Positions 45,616 to 55,118 of a DNA stretch of 64,000 nt are shown here, piece after piece. The translations under genes and the position numbers were made by a program. Source of the stretch: Polycladospora coralii. GTDB lineage: Bacteria; Bacillota; Bacilli; Thermoactinomycetales; Thermoactinomycetaceae. The first letter of the stretch is position 1. Every line of letters begins with the position of its first letter. The notes under the pieces were generated by a model. That model ran no database searches. It saw nothing but the letters and a program-made list of their open reading frames with translations, and had not been told where the DNA came from. Location of the stretch: assembly GCF_014773435.2 (NCBI RefSeq), contig NZ_JACXAG020000003.1, positions 124,001 to 188,000 of the forward strand, in the 5' to 3' direction.

Positions 45616-46641
45616 ATGTCTCGCAAGAAAACGTTGTTAGCTTCTTCCCTCAGCATTTGTTCAGCATCTGCATCTATGGTGGTAGGTACAGATCAACATC
45701 CTGTTTATGCTGAAGGTGTGAATGGGTTGGATCAAACTATCCCCCCGAAGCAGGATGTGATTGCCCAAGAGGTACTCTACCATTATTTAAATCCGATCAA
45801 GCAAGTTGCCGAAGGAAACTTAGCCGCCAAAGTTGAGACAAAGCCACTCAGCTATCAAATTGAGAAGGGAGATACCTTATACAAAATTGGTCTTTTCTAT
45901 GGGGTTCCGCATACTACACTTGCAATATACAATCAGATTTCTTCACCGGAAATGCTTATTATCGGCGATAAGTTAAATATTCCGATTACTAAAAAATGGG
46001 TGCGACTAAAAGTTACCGATACATTGGAGAGCTTGACCAAAGAATATCATACGACAAAGGAGCTATTGCTCCATCTAAATCCGATTTTGGAAAAAACGGA
46101 TATTACCTATTCGGGACAGATGATCGCTGTTCCGCAAAAATTACCTGTATCTGAGCCTAAGGTGGTAAAGCCGCCAGTTCAGCTGGTCACCTCTACGAAT
46201 GCAAGCAAAGATGCTCCAAAAGAAACAGGAACGAAAAAGGCGGAGTCCCCCAAGAAGGTTTCGAGTACTGGAACCTTTAAATGGCCAGTAAGCGGGCAAA
46301 TTACAAGTAACTTTGGCTGGCGAAACGGAAGGCAACATAAAGGAATTGATGTGTGGAGTTCTGCTAAGGCAAAGGCGGTCATTTATGCTGCTGATGGCGG
46401 TGTTGTGACGAAGGCTGGTTACTCAGGTGCATACGGAAACTTAGTTGTCATTGATCATGGAAACGGTTGGCAAACATACTACGCGCATTTAAGTCGATTA
46501 AATGTAAGTAAAGGTCAATCTGTTTCCGTTGGACAGTCACTGGGCAATATGGGTCAAACTGGAAATGCTACAGGTTATCATCTCCACTTTGAAGTTCGTA
46601 AAAATGGGAATGCCATAAACCCATTATCTGTACTGAAATGA
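45616..46641 (+). CDS. LysM-containing M23 peptidoglycan endopeptidase
   Basis: This 341-residue exported protein has a signal peptide (about residues 1-32, ending VYAEG) and a clear LysM domain (YQIEKGDTLYKIGLFYGV, near 80-122). A weaker second LysM (VRLKVTDTLESLTKEYHTTK) follows, then a Lys/Pro-rich linker. The M23 metallopeptidase has zinc ligands in HKGIDVWS and YHLHFEVRKNG, with HGNGWQTYYAHLS. All ligands are intact. It likely cuts cell-wall cross-links, for example during growth or sporulation. GTGAGGTGC precedes its ATG. In B. subtilis no such gene lies between rho and rpmE, so the position is an addition. Confidence 0.93.
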   Translation: MSRKKTLLASSLSICSASASMVVGTDQHPVYAEGVNGLDQTIPPKQDVIAQEVLYHYLNPIKQVAEGNLAAKVETKPLSYQIEKGDTLYKIGLFYGVPHTTLAIYNQISSPEMLIIGDKLNIPITKKWVRLKVTDTLESLTKEYHTTKELLLHLNPILEKTDITYSGQMIAVPQKLPVSEPKVVKPPVQLVTSTNASKDAPKETGTKKAESPKKVSSTGTFKWPVSGQITSNFGWRNGRQHKGIDVWSSAKAKAVIYAADGGVVTKAGYSGAYGNLVVIDHGNGWQTYYAHLSRLNVSKGQSVSVGQSLGNMGQTGNATGYHLHFEVRKNGNAINPLSVLK

Positions 46642-46821
46642 TTGAAGTGCGTGGATAATCCAAAATAAGGAAGTACTATTCTTAGATCGATGGGGATTTA
46701 CAGCCATGAAACCATTAAATAGAGTCTACTCCTTTTCTTGCAGGTCCATCATGTTCATGGTATAATACCTCAGGAATGACTATGAACGAATAGCGGAAGG
46801 GCAAGGAAAAGAGGTGTAAAC

Positions 46822-47022
46822 ATGAAAGCAACAATTCATCCTGAGTATAAATTAACTAAGGTCACCTGTGTGTGCGGCAATACATTTGAAACAGGTTCAA
46901 CAAAAGAGAACCTGAAGGTCGATGTTTGCTCTGAATGCCATCCTTTCTATACAGGAAAACAAAAAATGGTTAATGCTGGTGGGCGTGTTGATCGTTTCAA
47001 AAAGAAATACAATATGGGTTAA
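46822..47022 (+). CDS. rpmE: 50S ribosomal protein L31 (zinc-binding type)
   Basis: The 66-residue protein has the C+ form with zinc ligands CVCGNTF and CSECHPFY, and [11 protein letters not shown] at its end. AAAGAGGTG precedes ATG 46822. It follows rho/M23 and precedes tdk as in Bacillus. Confidence 0.97.
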   Translation: MKATIHPEYKLTKVTCVCGNTFETGSTKENLKVDVCSECHPFYTGKQKMVNAGGRVDRFKKKYNMG

Positions 47023-47049
47023 AAATGGTATCTACTATAGAGATACAGA

Positions 47050-47076
47050 AGGCAAGCGGAGACGCTTGTCTTTTCG
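47050..47076 (+). terminator. Terminator of rpmE
   Basis: GGCAAGCG and CGCTTGTC form an eight-bp stem (one G-T pair) with a GAGA loop, then TTTTCGTTT. It sits before the tdk ribosome-binding site. Confidence 0.75.
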
Positions 47077-47097
47077 TTTGTAACGGAGGGGTTAAGT

Positions 47098-47700
47098 ATG
47101 AAAAAAACTGTGGATTATCCCCATATGATGAAAGGTTCGGGGTGGATTGAAATCATATGTGGCGGAATGTTCTCTGGAAAGAGTGAGGAGTTAATTCGCC
47201 GAATTCGAAGAGCTGAAATTGCCAAGTTGAAAGTAAAAGCTTTTAAACCGGCGATTGATGATCGCTATCATGAACAAGCTATTGCTTCTCACAATGGTCG
47301 TATTGCCGATGCGATTGCGATAAAGGATGCTGCAGATATTTTAAACCAAGTTGATTGCGATACCGATGTGGTGGCGATCGATGAAGTGCAGTTTTTTCAA
47401 GGGGATATCGTCACAGTATGTCAAAAACTAGCTGATCAAGGAAAACGTGTCATTTGTGCTGGATTAGACCAGGATTTTCGTGGATATGCCTTTGGCGCTA
47501 CGCCAACTTTGTTAGCTATTGCTGAGTATGTAACAAAGCTACAGGCTATATGTGTGGTTTGCGGAGGCGAAGCAAGCCGAACACAGCGTTTGATCAATGG
47601 AAAACCAGCACATGATCGGGATCCTGTGATACAAGTCGGTGCTGCTGAGCAATATGAAGCGAGATGTCGGCAGTGTCACGAAGTGGTGCTTATGCAATGA
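47098..47700 (+). CDS. tdk: Thymidine kinase
   Basis: Type II thymidine kinase salvages thymidine. The 200-residue protein has P-loop [20 protein letters not shown], Walker B-like [22 protein letters not shown] and zinc cysteines in CVVCGGEA and CRQCHE. GGAGGGG precedes ATG 47098. Gene order rpmE-tdk-prfA is conserved with B. subtilis; a converging CAAX protease gene is inserted next. Confidence 0.97.
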   Translation: MKKTVDYPHMMKGSGWIEIICGGMFSGKSEELIRRIRRAEIAKLKVKAFKPAIDDRYHEQAIASHNGRIADAIAIKDAADILNQVDCDTDVVAIDEVQFFQGDIVTVCQKLADQGKRVICAGLDQDFRGYAFGATPTLLAIAEYVTKLQAICVVCGGEASRTQRLINGKPAHDRDPVIQVGAAEQYEARCRQCHEVVLMQ

Positions 47701-47701
47701 T

Positions 47702-47720
47702 AAAAACCCCCAGAGGGGGT
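47702..47720 (-). terminator. Terminator of the CAAX protease gene
   Basis: ACCCCC-AGA-GGGGGT (47706-47720) is a six-bp stem that on the minus strand is followed by a T-run (complement of AAAA at 47702-47705). It lies after the tdk stop and the CPBP stop. It acts best on the minus strand. Confidence 0.7.
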
Positions 47721-47735
47721 CACTGGGGTAGAGAA

Positions 47736-48758
47736 TTAACCAAAGGATAGATAAGTGAGTAAACCGAGACCGATATTATATGTAGCATGAATAACCATTG
47801 CTGTATTGGTATTTAAGCGCATACGTACGAATCCTAAGCAGAGTCCTACAACGAAAACGACAAGAGTAGCAATACTAAATCCATAATTGGCATGTGTAAA
47901 AGTAAATAAAATTGTAGTGAAGATTAAACCAAAGCGGGGTTGGAGTGCACCACGAAACAAGGTTTCTTCACCTAGCGCAGCGGCAAGCCCGAGCGTTAAG
48001 ATGCCTATGAAGCTGGTAAATAGTGGTCCTAACATATCTTCAGTAAGCTCGTCTACAGCGGGGTCCTGCCCCAATTGGAATAAACTCGAAATAGACTCAA
48101 GTGTGAGGGCTAAAATGATTAAAAGGAAACCGATTAGGATACCGATTAATAACTGGGAAAGCCGTGGTTTTACAAATCCTAATCTGGATAACGTTTCTTT
48201 TAAATTTCGGCGTGTTAAAAAGCCGACACCGATCAAAGAGAGAAAAGCGAGCATAATGTCTTGTGACCACAGACTAGCCAGTAATGTTCCGAGTGAGGAT
48301 TGCTCCGTCGTTTCAGCCATAAAATCTAATCCAATTGCTGTCGTAACGAACAATTGAATGAACACGAGCATGCTTATGGCAAGTGCAAGTGCATGCACAC
48401 GGTTGTTTGCATCGATCGGAATTAGCTTTGCAAGTCCCTTACGAACGATCGGTATGAGCAAGATTAATGCAGCCAGTGAGGGGATGATTAAGCTTAATCC
48501 GATAGCTGGCCAGTTTTCTGCTGGGATACTAATAGGAAAAGCATGATCATTGTTAACTTGAGGGAGTATGAAAGTAAAGAAATTACCCAATATTATTATT
48601 AATAAATAGCCTAATATCACGATTGAGTAAGGTAAAATCGCCCAAACCATAGAACTAGAACTTGTGCTTGTCAGACGGTTTTTTTCGGATAGATTCATGA
48701 AATAAAAGAGTAAAACAATCATGCCAAACATGATGATGTTTCCTAGCACTTCAGTCAT
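47736..48758 (-). CDS. CPBP-family intramembrane metalloprotease
   Basis: This 340-residue membrane protein has about eight hydrophobic segments. The Abi/CAAX motifs are ALGEETLFRGALQPRFG (EExxxR) near residue 265 and FTFTHANYGFS (FxxxH), followed by HATYNIGLG. CPBP proteins cleave within membranes; some give bacteriocin self-immunity, others process prenylated or regulatory proteins. Here it lies alone in conserved core genes, 14 kb from the lanthipeptide locus, so immunity is not implied. It breaks the tdk-prfA linkage. The minus-strand ATG at 48758 has AAAGGAGC upstream. Confidence 0.9.
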   Translation of the reverse strand: MTEVLGNIIMFGMIVLLFYFMNLSEKNRLTSTSSSSMVWAILPYSIVILGYLLIIILGNFFTFILPQVNNDHAFPISIPAENWPAIGLSLIIPSLAALILLIPIVRKGLAKLIPIDANNRVHALALAISMLVFIQLFVTTAIGLDFMAETTEQSSLGTLLASLWSQDIMLAFLSLIGVGFLTRRNLKETLSRLGFVKPRLSQLLIGILIGFLLIILALTLESISSLFQLGQDPAVDELTEDMLGPLFTSFIGILTLGLAAALGEETLFRGALQPRFGLIFTTILFTFTHANYGFSIATLVVFVVGLCLGFVRMRLNTNTAMVIHATYNIGLGLLTYLSFG

Positions 48759-48959
48759 AACATATGCTCCTTTGTTTATGTTTTGTATAAGATATTCAGC
48801 TAATGTGTATGGAATTCACAATATGTTATCATCATACCATTAGCGTAAGCAGAATGGGGCAACTTTCACAAGTTGAAGAAGTTGTGATACAATTGACCGA
48901 AGACTGTCAAGAAGCAATTCTACGGGTAGTATAAGTTGGGAAAATGGGAGTGAATCAGT

Positions 48960-50027
48960 GTGCTAGACCGATTAGTGTCTATACATGAACGATATGAAGA
49001 ATTAAGCCGATTGCTTTGTGATCCTGAAGTGATCAATGATAGCAATAAATTGCGCATCTATTCAAAAGAACAAGCAGGCTTACAAGCACAAAACGAAGCC
49101 TATTTGACTTATAAAGAAGTTGTAGAGCAACATCAAGAAGCACGTGCGATGTTAGAAGAAAAACTGGATGAAGAAATGAAAGAACTGGTCAAAACAGAAT
49201 TAGATGAACTCTCTAAGCGAAAAGTAGCACTAGAAGAGGAGATTAAAATTTTACTCTTACCCAAAGATCCCAATGACGATAAGAACGTAATTGTGGAAGT
49301 TCGGGGTGCAGCTGGAGGAGATGAAGCGGCTTTATTTGCCTCCAATTTATACCGGATGTATACACGCTATGCTGAGCGCCAGGGCTGGAAAGTGGAAGTG
49401 CTAGAAGCTTCACCAACTGGACTAGGTGGTTTTAAGGAAGTCATATTCTCCATCCAAGGGCAAGGCGCATATAGTCGTCTAAAATATGAAAGTGGTGCAC
49501 ACCGCGTACAACGTATTCCATCTACGGAGTCAGGTGGACGCATTCACACTTCAACTGCTACCGTGGCTGTATTGCCAGAAGCAGAAGAAGTGGAAGTAGA
49601 AGTACATGATAATGATCTTCGTATCGATACCTTTTGCTCCAGTGGACCAGGTGGACAAAGTGTAAATACAACAAAATCAGCGGTACGGATCACACACTTA
49701 CCCACGGGTATATCGGTTTCTTGTCAAGATGAGAAGTCGCAATTAAGCAATAAAGAAAAAGCGATGAGAGTATTGCGTGCCCGTCTCTTTGATATTAAGC
49801 AACAAGAAGAACTTTCCAAATTAGCAGACGCCCGAAAATCAGCTGTTGGATCGGGTGACCGCAGTGAACGCATTCGGACATATAATTTCCCCCAAAGTCG
49901 CGTGACGGATCATCGAATTGGTCTTACCTTACACAAATTAGATCTCATCTTAGATGGAGAAATAAACGAAGTGATTGATGCCTTGATCTTAACGGAGCAA
50001 GCAGAGCTCTTACAGAAAGCGGAGTGA
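48960..50027 (+). CDS. prfA: Peptide chain release factor 1
   Basis: RF1 reads UAA and UAG stop codons and triggers peptide release. The 355-residue protein contains the GGQ motif in [18 protein letters not shown] (near 225) and conserved [16 protein letters not shown] 48960 follows GGGAGTGAATCA. It is followed six bases later by prmC, which methylates the Gln of this GGQ. Confidence 0.97.
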   Translation: MLDRLVSIHERYEELSRLLCDPEVINDSNKLRIYSKEQAGLQAQNEAYLTYKEVVEQHQEARAMLEEKLDEEMKELVKTELDELSKRKVALEEEIKILLLPKDPNDDKNVIVEVRGAAGGDEAALFASNLYRMYTRYAERQGWKVEVLEASPTGLGGFKEVIFSIQGQGAYSRLKYESGAHRVQRIPSTESGGRIHTSTATVAVLPEAEEVEVEVHDNDLRIDTFCSSGPGGQSVNTTKSAVRITHLPTGISVSCQDEKSQLSNKEKAMRVLRARLFDIKQQEELSKLADARKSAVGSGDRSERIRTYNFPQSRVTDHRIGLTLHKLDLILDGEINEVIDALILTEQAELLQKAE

Positions 50028-50033
50028 GGATCG

Positions 50034-50927
50034 ATGATAAATCGACGTGTTTCGCTTCAATTCCCTCTAACCGTACGAGAAGCCTATCAAGAGGCTTCTT
50101 CTTTTTTACAAACAATTGGGATTGAAGACTACTTATTTGAGGCCGAATTATGTATCCGTAGATTGCTCGGAGTAGATCGGTCACGTTTCTTTGTGATGTT
50201 ATCCGATAGGTGGCCGGGGGAAAAGAGTGATCAACTGGTATCCTGGCTAGACCGTAGACAACAAGGAGAACCGCTTCAATACATTTTAGGAGAGCAATCA
50301 TTTTTTGGGCGTACTTTTTATGTGGATCAAAACGTATTGATCCCCAGACCAGAAACAGAATTATTGATAGAGGCGGTCATTCATAAGACGAAGCAGAAAT
50401 GGGCAGATCGTTCTATACATGTGGTAGATGTGGGTACGGGAAGTGGTGCCATCGCTATCACACTGGCACTTGAGTGTCCACACTGGCACGTTACAGCAAT
50501 TGATGTTTCAAAAGCGGCACTAGAGACTGCACAAAAAAATGCGCGCTATCATCATATTGAAGATCAGATCACATGGATTCATGGAGAATACTTATCACCA
50601 CTTATTGAGCAAAAACGTGAGTTTGAAGTGTTGGTATCCAATCCTCCTTATATCCCTACTGCTACCATCGCTGGCTTAGAAAAGCAAGTACGCGCTTATG
50701 AACCTACGCTTGCATTAGATGGTGGGATAGATGGCCTTAATCCTTATCGCACATTGATCAAACAGTTGAGTCAGTTTCGTGAGCCTAAGGTAATCGGATT
50801 TGAAATTGGGCATGATCAAGGAAGAGCAGTAGCTGAATTGATTCAGACAACGCAATCGCATGCAGAAGTGGAAGTACAAAAAGATTTAGCTGGCCACGAT
50901 CGCGTGATCTTGGTAGGGTTAGATTAA
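50034..50927 (+). CDS. prmC: Release factor glutamine methyltransferase PrmC
   Basis: PrmC methylates the GGQ glutamine in RF1 and RF2. The 297-residue protein has a helical N-terminal domain, PLQYILGEQSFFGRTFYVD, SAM site VVDVGTGSGAIAITLA, and the NPPY catalytic motif in EVLVSNPPYIPTATI. Length is standard. ATG 50034 follows GTGAGGATCG near the prfA end. Confidence 0.97.
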   Translation: MINRRVSLQFPLTVREAYQEASSFLQTIGIEDYLFEAELCIRRLLGVDRSRFFVMLSDRWPGEKSDQLVSWLDRRQQGEPLQYILGEQSFFGRTFYVDQNVLIPRPETELLIEAVIHKTKQKWADRSIHVVDVGTGSGAIAITLALECPHWHVTAIDVSKAALETAQKNARYHHIEDQITWIHGEYLSPLIEQKREFEVLVSNPPYIPTATIAGLEKQVRAYEPTLALDGGIDGLNPYRTLIKQLSQFREPKVIGFEIGHDQGRAVAELIQTTQSHAEVEVQKDLAGHDRVILVGLD

Positions 50928-50960
50928 CTTTTAAAATTCTGAAAAATAGAGGGTTAAAAA

Positions 50961-51007
50961 TTTGCCTCCTTGTCCATACTAGTAGCATGGGACAACGAGG
51001 AGGCAAA
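50961..51007 (+). promoter_or_regulatory. Hairpin that covers the spoIIR ribosome-binding site
   Basis: TTTGCCTCC plus TTGTCC (50961-50975) pairs with GGACAA (50990-50995) and GGAGGCAAA (50999-51007), a 15-bp stem with a three-base bulge. The right arm contains the AGGAGG that serves spoIIR (ATG 51012). In an RNA read through from prmC the site would be hidden. A transcript starting inside the loop would leave it free. Confidence 0.7.
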
Positions 51008-51011
51008 TCAA

Positions 51012-51686
51012 ATGAAAATCTGGTCTTATTCTTTCTTATTGATCTTGGTTATCGGCGCTGGAATGATGTATACGCTATCTGAAGACGATAAAGTGATCAG
51101 CTTGACGGATGAGAAAATACAAAATGAAGAACAGTCGATTCCTGAACAAGCGGTTCGCTTGCGCATATTAGCCAATAGTGACTCTGTGCAAGATCAAATG
51201 GTGAAGCGGAAAATACGTGATGAAGTGATTAAAGAAATCAAATCTTGGACAGTAAAACCGAAAACGATTGATGAAGCGCGTGCTATGATATCAGAACGTC
51301 TCCCTCTGTTTGAGAAAATTGCAAATGAAACCATAGCGAATCAAGGTTATACGTATCAGGCAAAAGTAGATTTTGGTGAAGTGCCTTTTCCAACAAAATT
51401 GTATGGCGATCAAATATATCCAGCGGGTAATTATGAAGCCTTACGCATTACAGTGGGTGCAGGAAATGGCGATAACTGGTGGTGTGTGTTATTTCCGCCC
51501 TTATGTTTTGTAGATATGGAGACCGGTGATGCTGTGCAAGAAGAATCTGTATCGGGTTCTTTGTCCGCTTCTATTTCTAGTGATCCGCAAATGTATGCGG
51601 CTGCCCAAAAACAGCTTAAACAGGCTCGAAAACAGGGTGTCGAGGTAGATTTTTTGCTACTCAAGTGGCTGAAAGATGCAGAATAG
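51012..51686 (+). CDS. spoIIR: Sporulation stage II protein R
   Basis: SpoIIR is made in the forespore under SigF and signals SpoIIGA to process pro-SigE in the mother cell. The 224-residue protein has a signal sequence (IWSYSFLLILVIGAGMMY), then AVRLRILANSDSVQDQMVKR and the conserved VGAGNGDNWWCVLFPPLCFVD. The start is ATG 51012, eight bases after AGGAGG; the longer frame to 50970 lies in the hairpin. I could not identify a convincing SigF promoter. Confidence 0.96.
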   Translation: MKIWSYSFLLILVIGAGMMYTLSEDDKVISLTDEKIQNEEQSIPEQAVRLRILANSDSVQDQMVKRKIRDEVIKEIKSWTVKPKTIDEARAMISERLPLFEKIANETIANQGYTYQAKVDFGEVPFPTKLYGDQIYPAGNYEALRITVGAGNGDNWWCVLFPPLCFVDMETGDAVQEESVSGSLSASISSDPQMYAAAQKQLKQARKQGVEVDFLLLKWLKDAE

Positions 51687-51705
51687 CGCTTTACTCTCCA
51701 CTCTA

Positions 51706-52506
51706 TTAGAAAGTGGATGAATCTAATTCTTGGGGAATCTCTAAATCATTTGAAGATGGTTCTTTTATGTCAGCTTTATCGATTCGCTCGTATAATAAGT
51801 GCTTATGATCTGTAGGTATAGTCACTTGAATTGTCCGTACAATTTGATTTACTTGATAAGTCTTGTGATCAATATATATTTTCAGATTAAAATCTTTTAT
51901 CCTTTCTTCATCTCTATATACTTGCATATCACTTTGAGACTCAAAAAATTGTGTAATACTTGCAGTATCATATTGAGGCTTAAGATGACTGTCCAATAAT
52001 ACTTCTAGTGGTATGGTCATGATATAGTGTCTAGAAGTCCGGTTCAATTGAACTTTTTCCAAGTCCGCTTCATTTAAAGATGCCAAAGAGGGTATGTATT
52101 TAGAGAAAGGTGATTCATCCATACTAAGGGATGGTGTACGCTCTTTTTCCCAAGTCTCCCGACCTGTCTTTATATAATATTGATTATTGATCATATAGTT
52201 TTCTATGGGGAGTGTTCGTCCCATAAAAGTCCCTTCCCCTTTTAAGTGAACTAAATCTTTCGTGTGATCGATCTCTATTCTCGCTTTCATGTTCATATGA
52301 AGAGTAGATTCTTCACCATTCATGATGCCACTTAATTTTTCATCCATAGAATTTGTAAAACTTTCTCGATCTATTGGTTTTGGATTGTTTTGGATCGTAT
52401 TTGCTATAATTTCGGATAAGGGTTGCTCTGGTGGCATGCCGCAACCTGTTAATAGGAAGATGCAGGTAAAAAATAGGATTAGTCCTGAATAAGTATTTTT
52501 TTTCAT
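51706..52506 (-). CDS. Lipoprotein of the DUF6612-like type
   Basis: This 266-residue protein has a signal peptide and lipobox LLTGC (Cys22), and a soluble domain built from beta strands (THMNMKARIEIDHTKDLVHL-like region, then ...NYMINNQYYIK). It resembles LppX/LprG-like lipoproteins labelled DUF6612 in Bacillota. Function in the cell is unknown; a lipid-carrying role is only a guess from fold. It converges with spoIIR. The 309 bases upstream (52507-52815) contain a repeat remnant and otherwise only AT-rich sequence. Confidence 0.75.
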   Translation of the reverse strand: MKKNTYSGLILFFTCIFLLTGCGMPPEQPLSEIIANTIQNNPKPIDRESFTNSMDEKLSGIMNGEESTLHMNMKARIEIDHTKDLVHLKGEGTFMGRTLPIENYMINNQYYIKTGRETWEKERTPSLSMDESPFSKYIPSLASLNEADLEKVQLNRTSRHYIMTIPLEVLLDSHLKPQYDTASITQFFESQSDMQVYRDEERIKDFNLKIYIDHKTYQVNQIVRTIQVTIPTDHKHLLYERIDKADIKEPSSNDLEIPQELDSSTF

Positions 52507-52582
52507 ATTGATTTTCTCCTTATTTAGTGTGTTGATTTACATGTTTTTTATATTAAATATCGTATCTTGTAGACTGTATGCA

Positions 52583-52640
52583 CATCGGTCAAATGGATTA
52601 TTCACTTTTTTCTTCAAGCTTTGGTTGCGCCCTGTAGAGG
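52583..52640 (-). repeat. Degenerate repeated-gene fragment, copy B
   Basis: On the minus strand this reads STGRNQSLKKKVNNPFDR, matching copy A at 35561-35617 (FTKRNKNLEEKANNPFDR) in about three quarters of its bases by eye, including the unbroken TTTGACCGAT. Only about 58 bases align. It lies in a gap without genes. Confidence 0.5.
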
Positions 52641-52815
52641 TAGGAATATAGCTCCATTTATGTTGGACTTGACACGACTAACTATTTCTATATTAATGTA
52701 AAATATTATATATATCAAATTTATATAATATTTTAAAGATGGAATAATTACAGTTCTAAGTAAAACATCACATGCATATATATAGCCTTAGCTGATTAGA
52801 CATGGGAGGAATAAC

Positions 52816-53298
52816 ATGTTTACAATTCGTAAGGCAAAGGAAACGGATATCTTTTCGGTGCGGAGAATGTTAAAAGAGGCGAATATTAATGATATGGGGA
52901 TTGACCAACACATTCAACACTTTTTTGTCGTGGAAGTACATGCAGAAGAAGTAGATGGTGAAGATGTAAAAGCACAAATGGTTGGAGCAGTTGGCATGGA
53001 GGTATATAAGCCCTATGGATTATTACGCTCGTTTGTGTTAGACCGTGCATCATGGAAAAGTGAAATTGGGCTAAAAATGGTTGAGATTTTACTTATGTAT
53101 GCAGAAGATAAAGATTTAGAGCAGGTTTATTTGTTTGCTGGGGCATCTTCGGCGTTTTTTGAACAGATTGGATTTGCAAAAACGACAGTAAGTGAACTTC
53201 CAGCGGAAATATTGGAATCAGATCATTTAAAAAGAACCATCCACAATGGAATACCAATGATGTATAAATGTCATGCGACAAAATTGCAAAAAAAATAG
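52816..53298 (+). CDS. GNAT-family N-acetyltransferase (YwlB-like)
   Basis: This 160-residue protein has a GNAT-like start (FTIRKAKETDIFSVRRMLKE), a central GAVGMEVYKPYGLLRSFVL strand and FFEQIGFAKT at the end. The acetyl-CoA loop is weak (SWKSEIGLKM). Its place between spoIIR and the Sua5 gene is the place of ywlB in B. subtilis. Substrate unknown. GGAGGAATAAC precedes its ATG. Confidence 0.8.
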   Translation: MFTIRKAKETDIFSVRRMLKEANINDMGIDQHIQHFFVVEVHAEEVDGEDVKAQMVGAVGMEVYKPYGLLRSFVLDRASWKSEIGLKMVEILLMYAEDKDLEQVYLFAGASSAFFEQIGFAKTTVSELPAEILESDHLKRTIHNGIPMMYKCHATKLQKK

Positions 53299-53370
53299 AT
53301 GGAAAAGCTGATTTTACCGTATAATAGACGAAAATCATTTGTTTTTTGTAAGTGAGAAAGGAATTGACCT

Positions 53371-54423
53371 GTGCAAGAGATAGAGACTAAGAGATATATA
53401 ATTGATGACATCAATCTGTCTATCGAACAATTAAGACGAAAAATTGAAATTACGGAAGCTGCGAGCAGGCTGCGAGCAGGTGATCTGGTTGCTTTTCCTA
53501 CGGAGACGGTATATGGATTAGGGGCAGTGGTCACGTCTGAAGAGGCGATTGCCCGCATATTTGAAGCCAAAGGCAGACCTTCTGATAATCCACTTATTAT
53601 TCATATCGGAAAGAAAGAACAAATCTACGAGTGGGCTCAACTTGTATCCAAGCAAGCTGAACGCCTAATCGATGCCTTTTGGCCAGGCCCCCTCACACTG
53701 GTGCTACCACATCGTGATCATATTGCCAAAAACGTGACAGCAGGGCTACCAACCGTAGCCATTCGTATGCCAGCTCATCCAATTGCACTTGCTTTATTGC
53801 AAGAAACGGGGATTCCGGTAGCAGCACCTAGTGCGAACCGATCAGGAAAACCAAGCCCAACATCAGCCAGTCATGTATGGGATGATCTGCAAGGTCGCAT
53901 CGATATTCTGCTAGATGGGGGTAGATCAGGAATAGGCGTAGAATCTACCGTGATCGACATGACAGGAGAAGTTCCTGTTTTACTAAGACCAGGTGGAATC
54001 ACACTGGCACAATTAGAGGGAGTCGTAGGAAAGGTTGAAACGGATCCTGGATTAATCAACGATAGCCAAACTCCGCGCTCACCTGGTATGAAATATCGCC
54101 ACTACGCACCTTCAGGAGAGATGACAATCGTCTCTGGAAATGGTGAATTCCTTCAGGATTTGGTGGATCAAGCGCGTGCAGAGGGAAAAAAAACAGGCAT
54201 TCTTACGACTAGTGAAAACGTGGACAAGTATCGAGCTGATGTGATTATTCCTTGTGGCGATAGGAAAGAGCCAGTTACTGTTGCAAAGCATCTTTATGCG
54301 AGTCTACGACAGTTTGATGATCGAGGTGTAGAAGTTATTTTTGCGGAATCCTTTCCGGAGACGGGTGTCTTCCATTCTGTGATGAACCGTTTACGGAAGG
54401 CAGCAAATGGAAAAATCGTATAG
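53371..54423 (+). CDS. ywlC: Threonylcarbamoyl-AMP synthase (Sua5/YwlC)
   Basis: This enzyme makes threonylcarbamoyl-AMP from Thr, bicarbonate and ATP for the t6A37 tRNA modification. The 350-residue protein has the YrdC domain (GDLVAFPTETVYGLGAVVTS, FEAKGRPSDNPLIIHI, AAPSANRSGKPSPT) and the extra C-terminal Sua5 domain joined by SPGMKYRHYAPSGEM. Start is GTG 53371 after GAGAAAGGAATTG. Terminator follows directly. Confidence 0.96.
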   Translation: MQEIETKRYIIDDINLSIEQLRRKIEITEAASRLRAGDLVAFPTETVYGLGAVVTSEEAIARIFEAKGRPSDNPLIIHIGKKEQIYEWAQLVSKQAERLIDAFWPGPLTLVLPHRDHIAKNVTAGLPTVAIRMPAHPIALALLQETGIPVAAPSANRSGKPSPTSASHVWDDLQGRIDILLDGGRSGIGVESTVIDMTGEVPVLLRPGGITLAQLEGVVGKVETDPGLINDSQTPRSPGMKYRHYAPSGEMTIVSGNGEFLQDLVDQARAEGKKTGILTTSENVDKYRADVIIPCGDRKEPVTVAKHLYASLRQFDDRGVEVIFAESFPETGVFHSVMNRLRKAANGKIV

Positions 54424-54429
54424 TACATG

Positions 54430-54465
54430 GAAAGTCTTCCTGTGATTAACTGGAGGACTTTTTTT
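54430..54465 (+). terminator. Terminator of ywlC
   Basis: AAAGTCTTCC and GGAGGACTTT form a stem with an 11-base loop and one G-T pair, then a T-run of seven. Confidence 0.85.
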
Positions 54466-54557
54466 AGGTTCCCCTAGTGGTTTGTTTGTCGTTCCCGGTC
54501 TTTTTTGTCCGGACAAGGCATAACTTGTAGCAGTAGATGCGGACAAGGGGGATTTTT

Positions 54558-55118
54558 GTGGATTTTACGATGCCACAATGGGGTCAAATTATAACCTTAA
54601 CATTTATTGCCATTGCCTTAGGGATGGACGCATTTTCACTTGGTATTGGAGTCGGGATGAAGCGTATCTCACTGCGGAAAATAACGACAATTAGTCTTAC
54701 GATTGGTATATTTCATATTATCATGCCCTTAATCGGGATCATAATCGGTCATCTTTTAGGAAATGTGATAAAAGAAATTGCTGTCATGGTAGGAGGTGGG
54801 ATGTTATGTTTTTTAGGGATGAATATGCTCATTCAACTATTAAAACATAAAGAGCGTGATTCGATACATATTCAATCGATTACTAGTGTTGTTTTACTTT
54901 CTTTAACGGTTAGTGTGGATTCATTGTCTGCTGGTTTAAGTCTAGGATTATTTGCTTCCGACTTGGTGCTTGCCATACTCTTATTTGGGTTTGTAGGTAT
55001 GATAATGGCGGCAATGGGACTATATCTGGGTCGTTTCGTGGGTTATTGGTTAGGTAGATATGGAGAAGCGATCGGCGGAATCATTCTAATTTTATTAGGG
55101 AGCAAATTCTTATGGTAG
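54558..55118 (+). CDS. mntP: Manganese efflux pump MntP
   Basis: MntP exports Mn2+. The 186-residue protein has six membrane segments and both inverted repeat motifs: ALGMDAFSLGIGVGM near residue 25 and TVSVDSLSAGLSLGLF near 120, each with the Asp used for metal transport. GTG 54558 fits AAGGGGG seven bases before; the ATG at 54537 has no site. Its end overlaps the ZIP gene by seven bases. No Mn2+ riboswitch (yybP-ykoY) is evident upstream. Confidence 0.92.
   Translation: MDFTMPQWGQIITLTFIAIALGMDAFSLGIGVGMKRISLRKITTISLTIGIFHIIMPLIGIIIGHLLGNVIKEIAVMVGGGMLCFLGMNMLIQLLKHKERDSIHIQSITSVVLLSLTVSVDSLSAGLSLGLFASDLVLAILLFGFVGMIMAAMGLYLGRFVGYWLGRYGEAIGGIILILLGSKFLW

Noticed and set aside
47887..48357. 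156-residue plus-strand frame opposite the CPBP protease
   Set aside because: Antisense shadow; the CPBP motifs on the minus strand explain the sequence.
47736..48758. CPBP protease as lantibiotic immunity gene
   Set aside because: The family includes immunity proteins, but it lies 14 kb away amid core genes with its own terminator.
50931..50961. SigF promoter before spoIIR
   Set aside because: GGTTAAAAAT at 50952 resembles a SigF -10, but no matching -35 is at the right distance.
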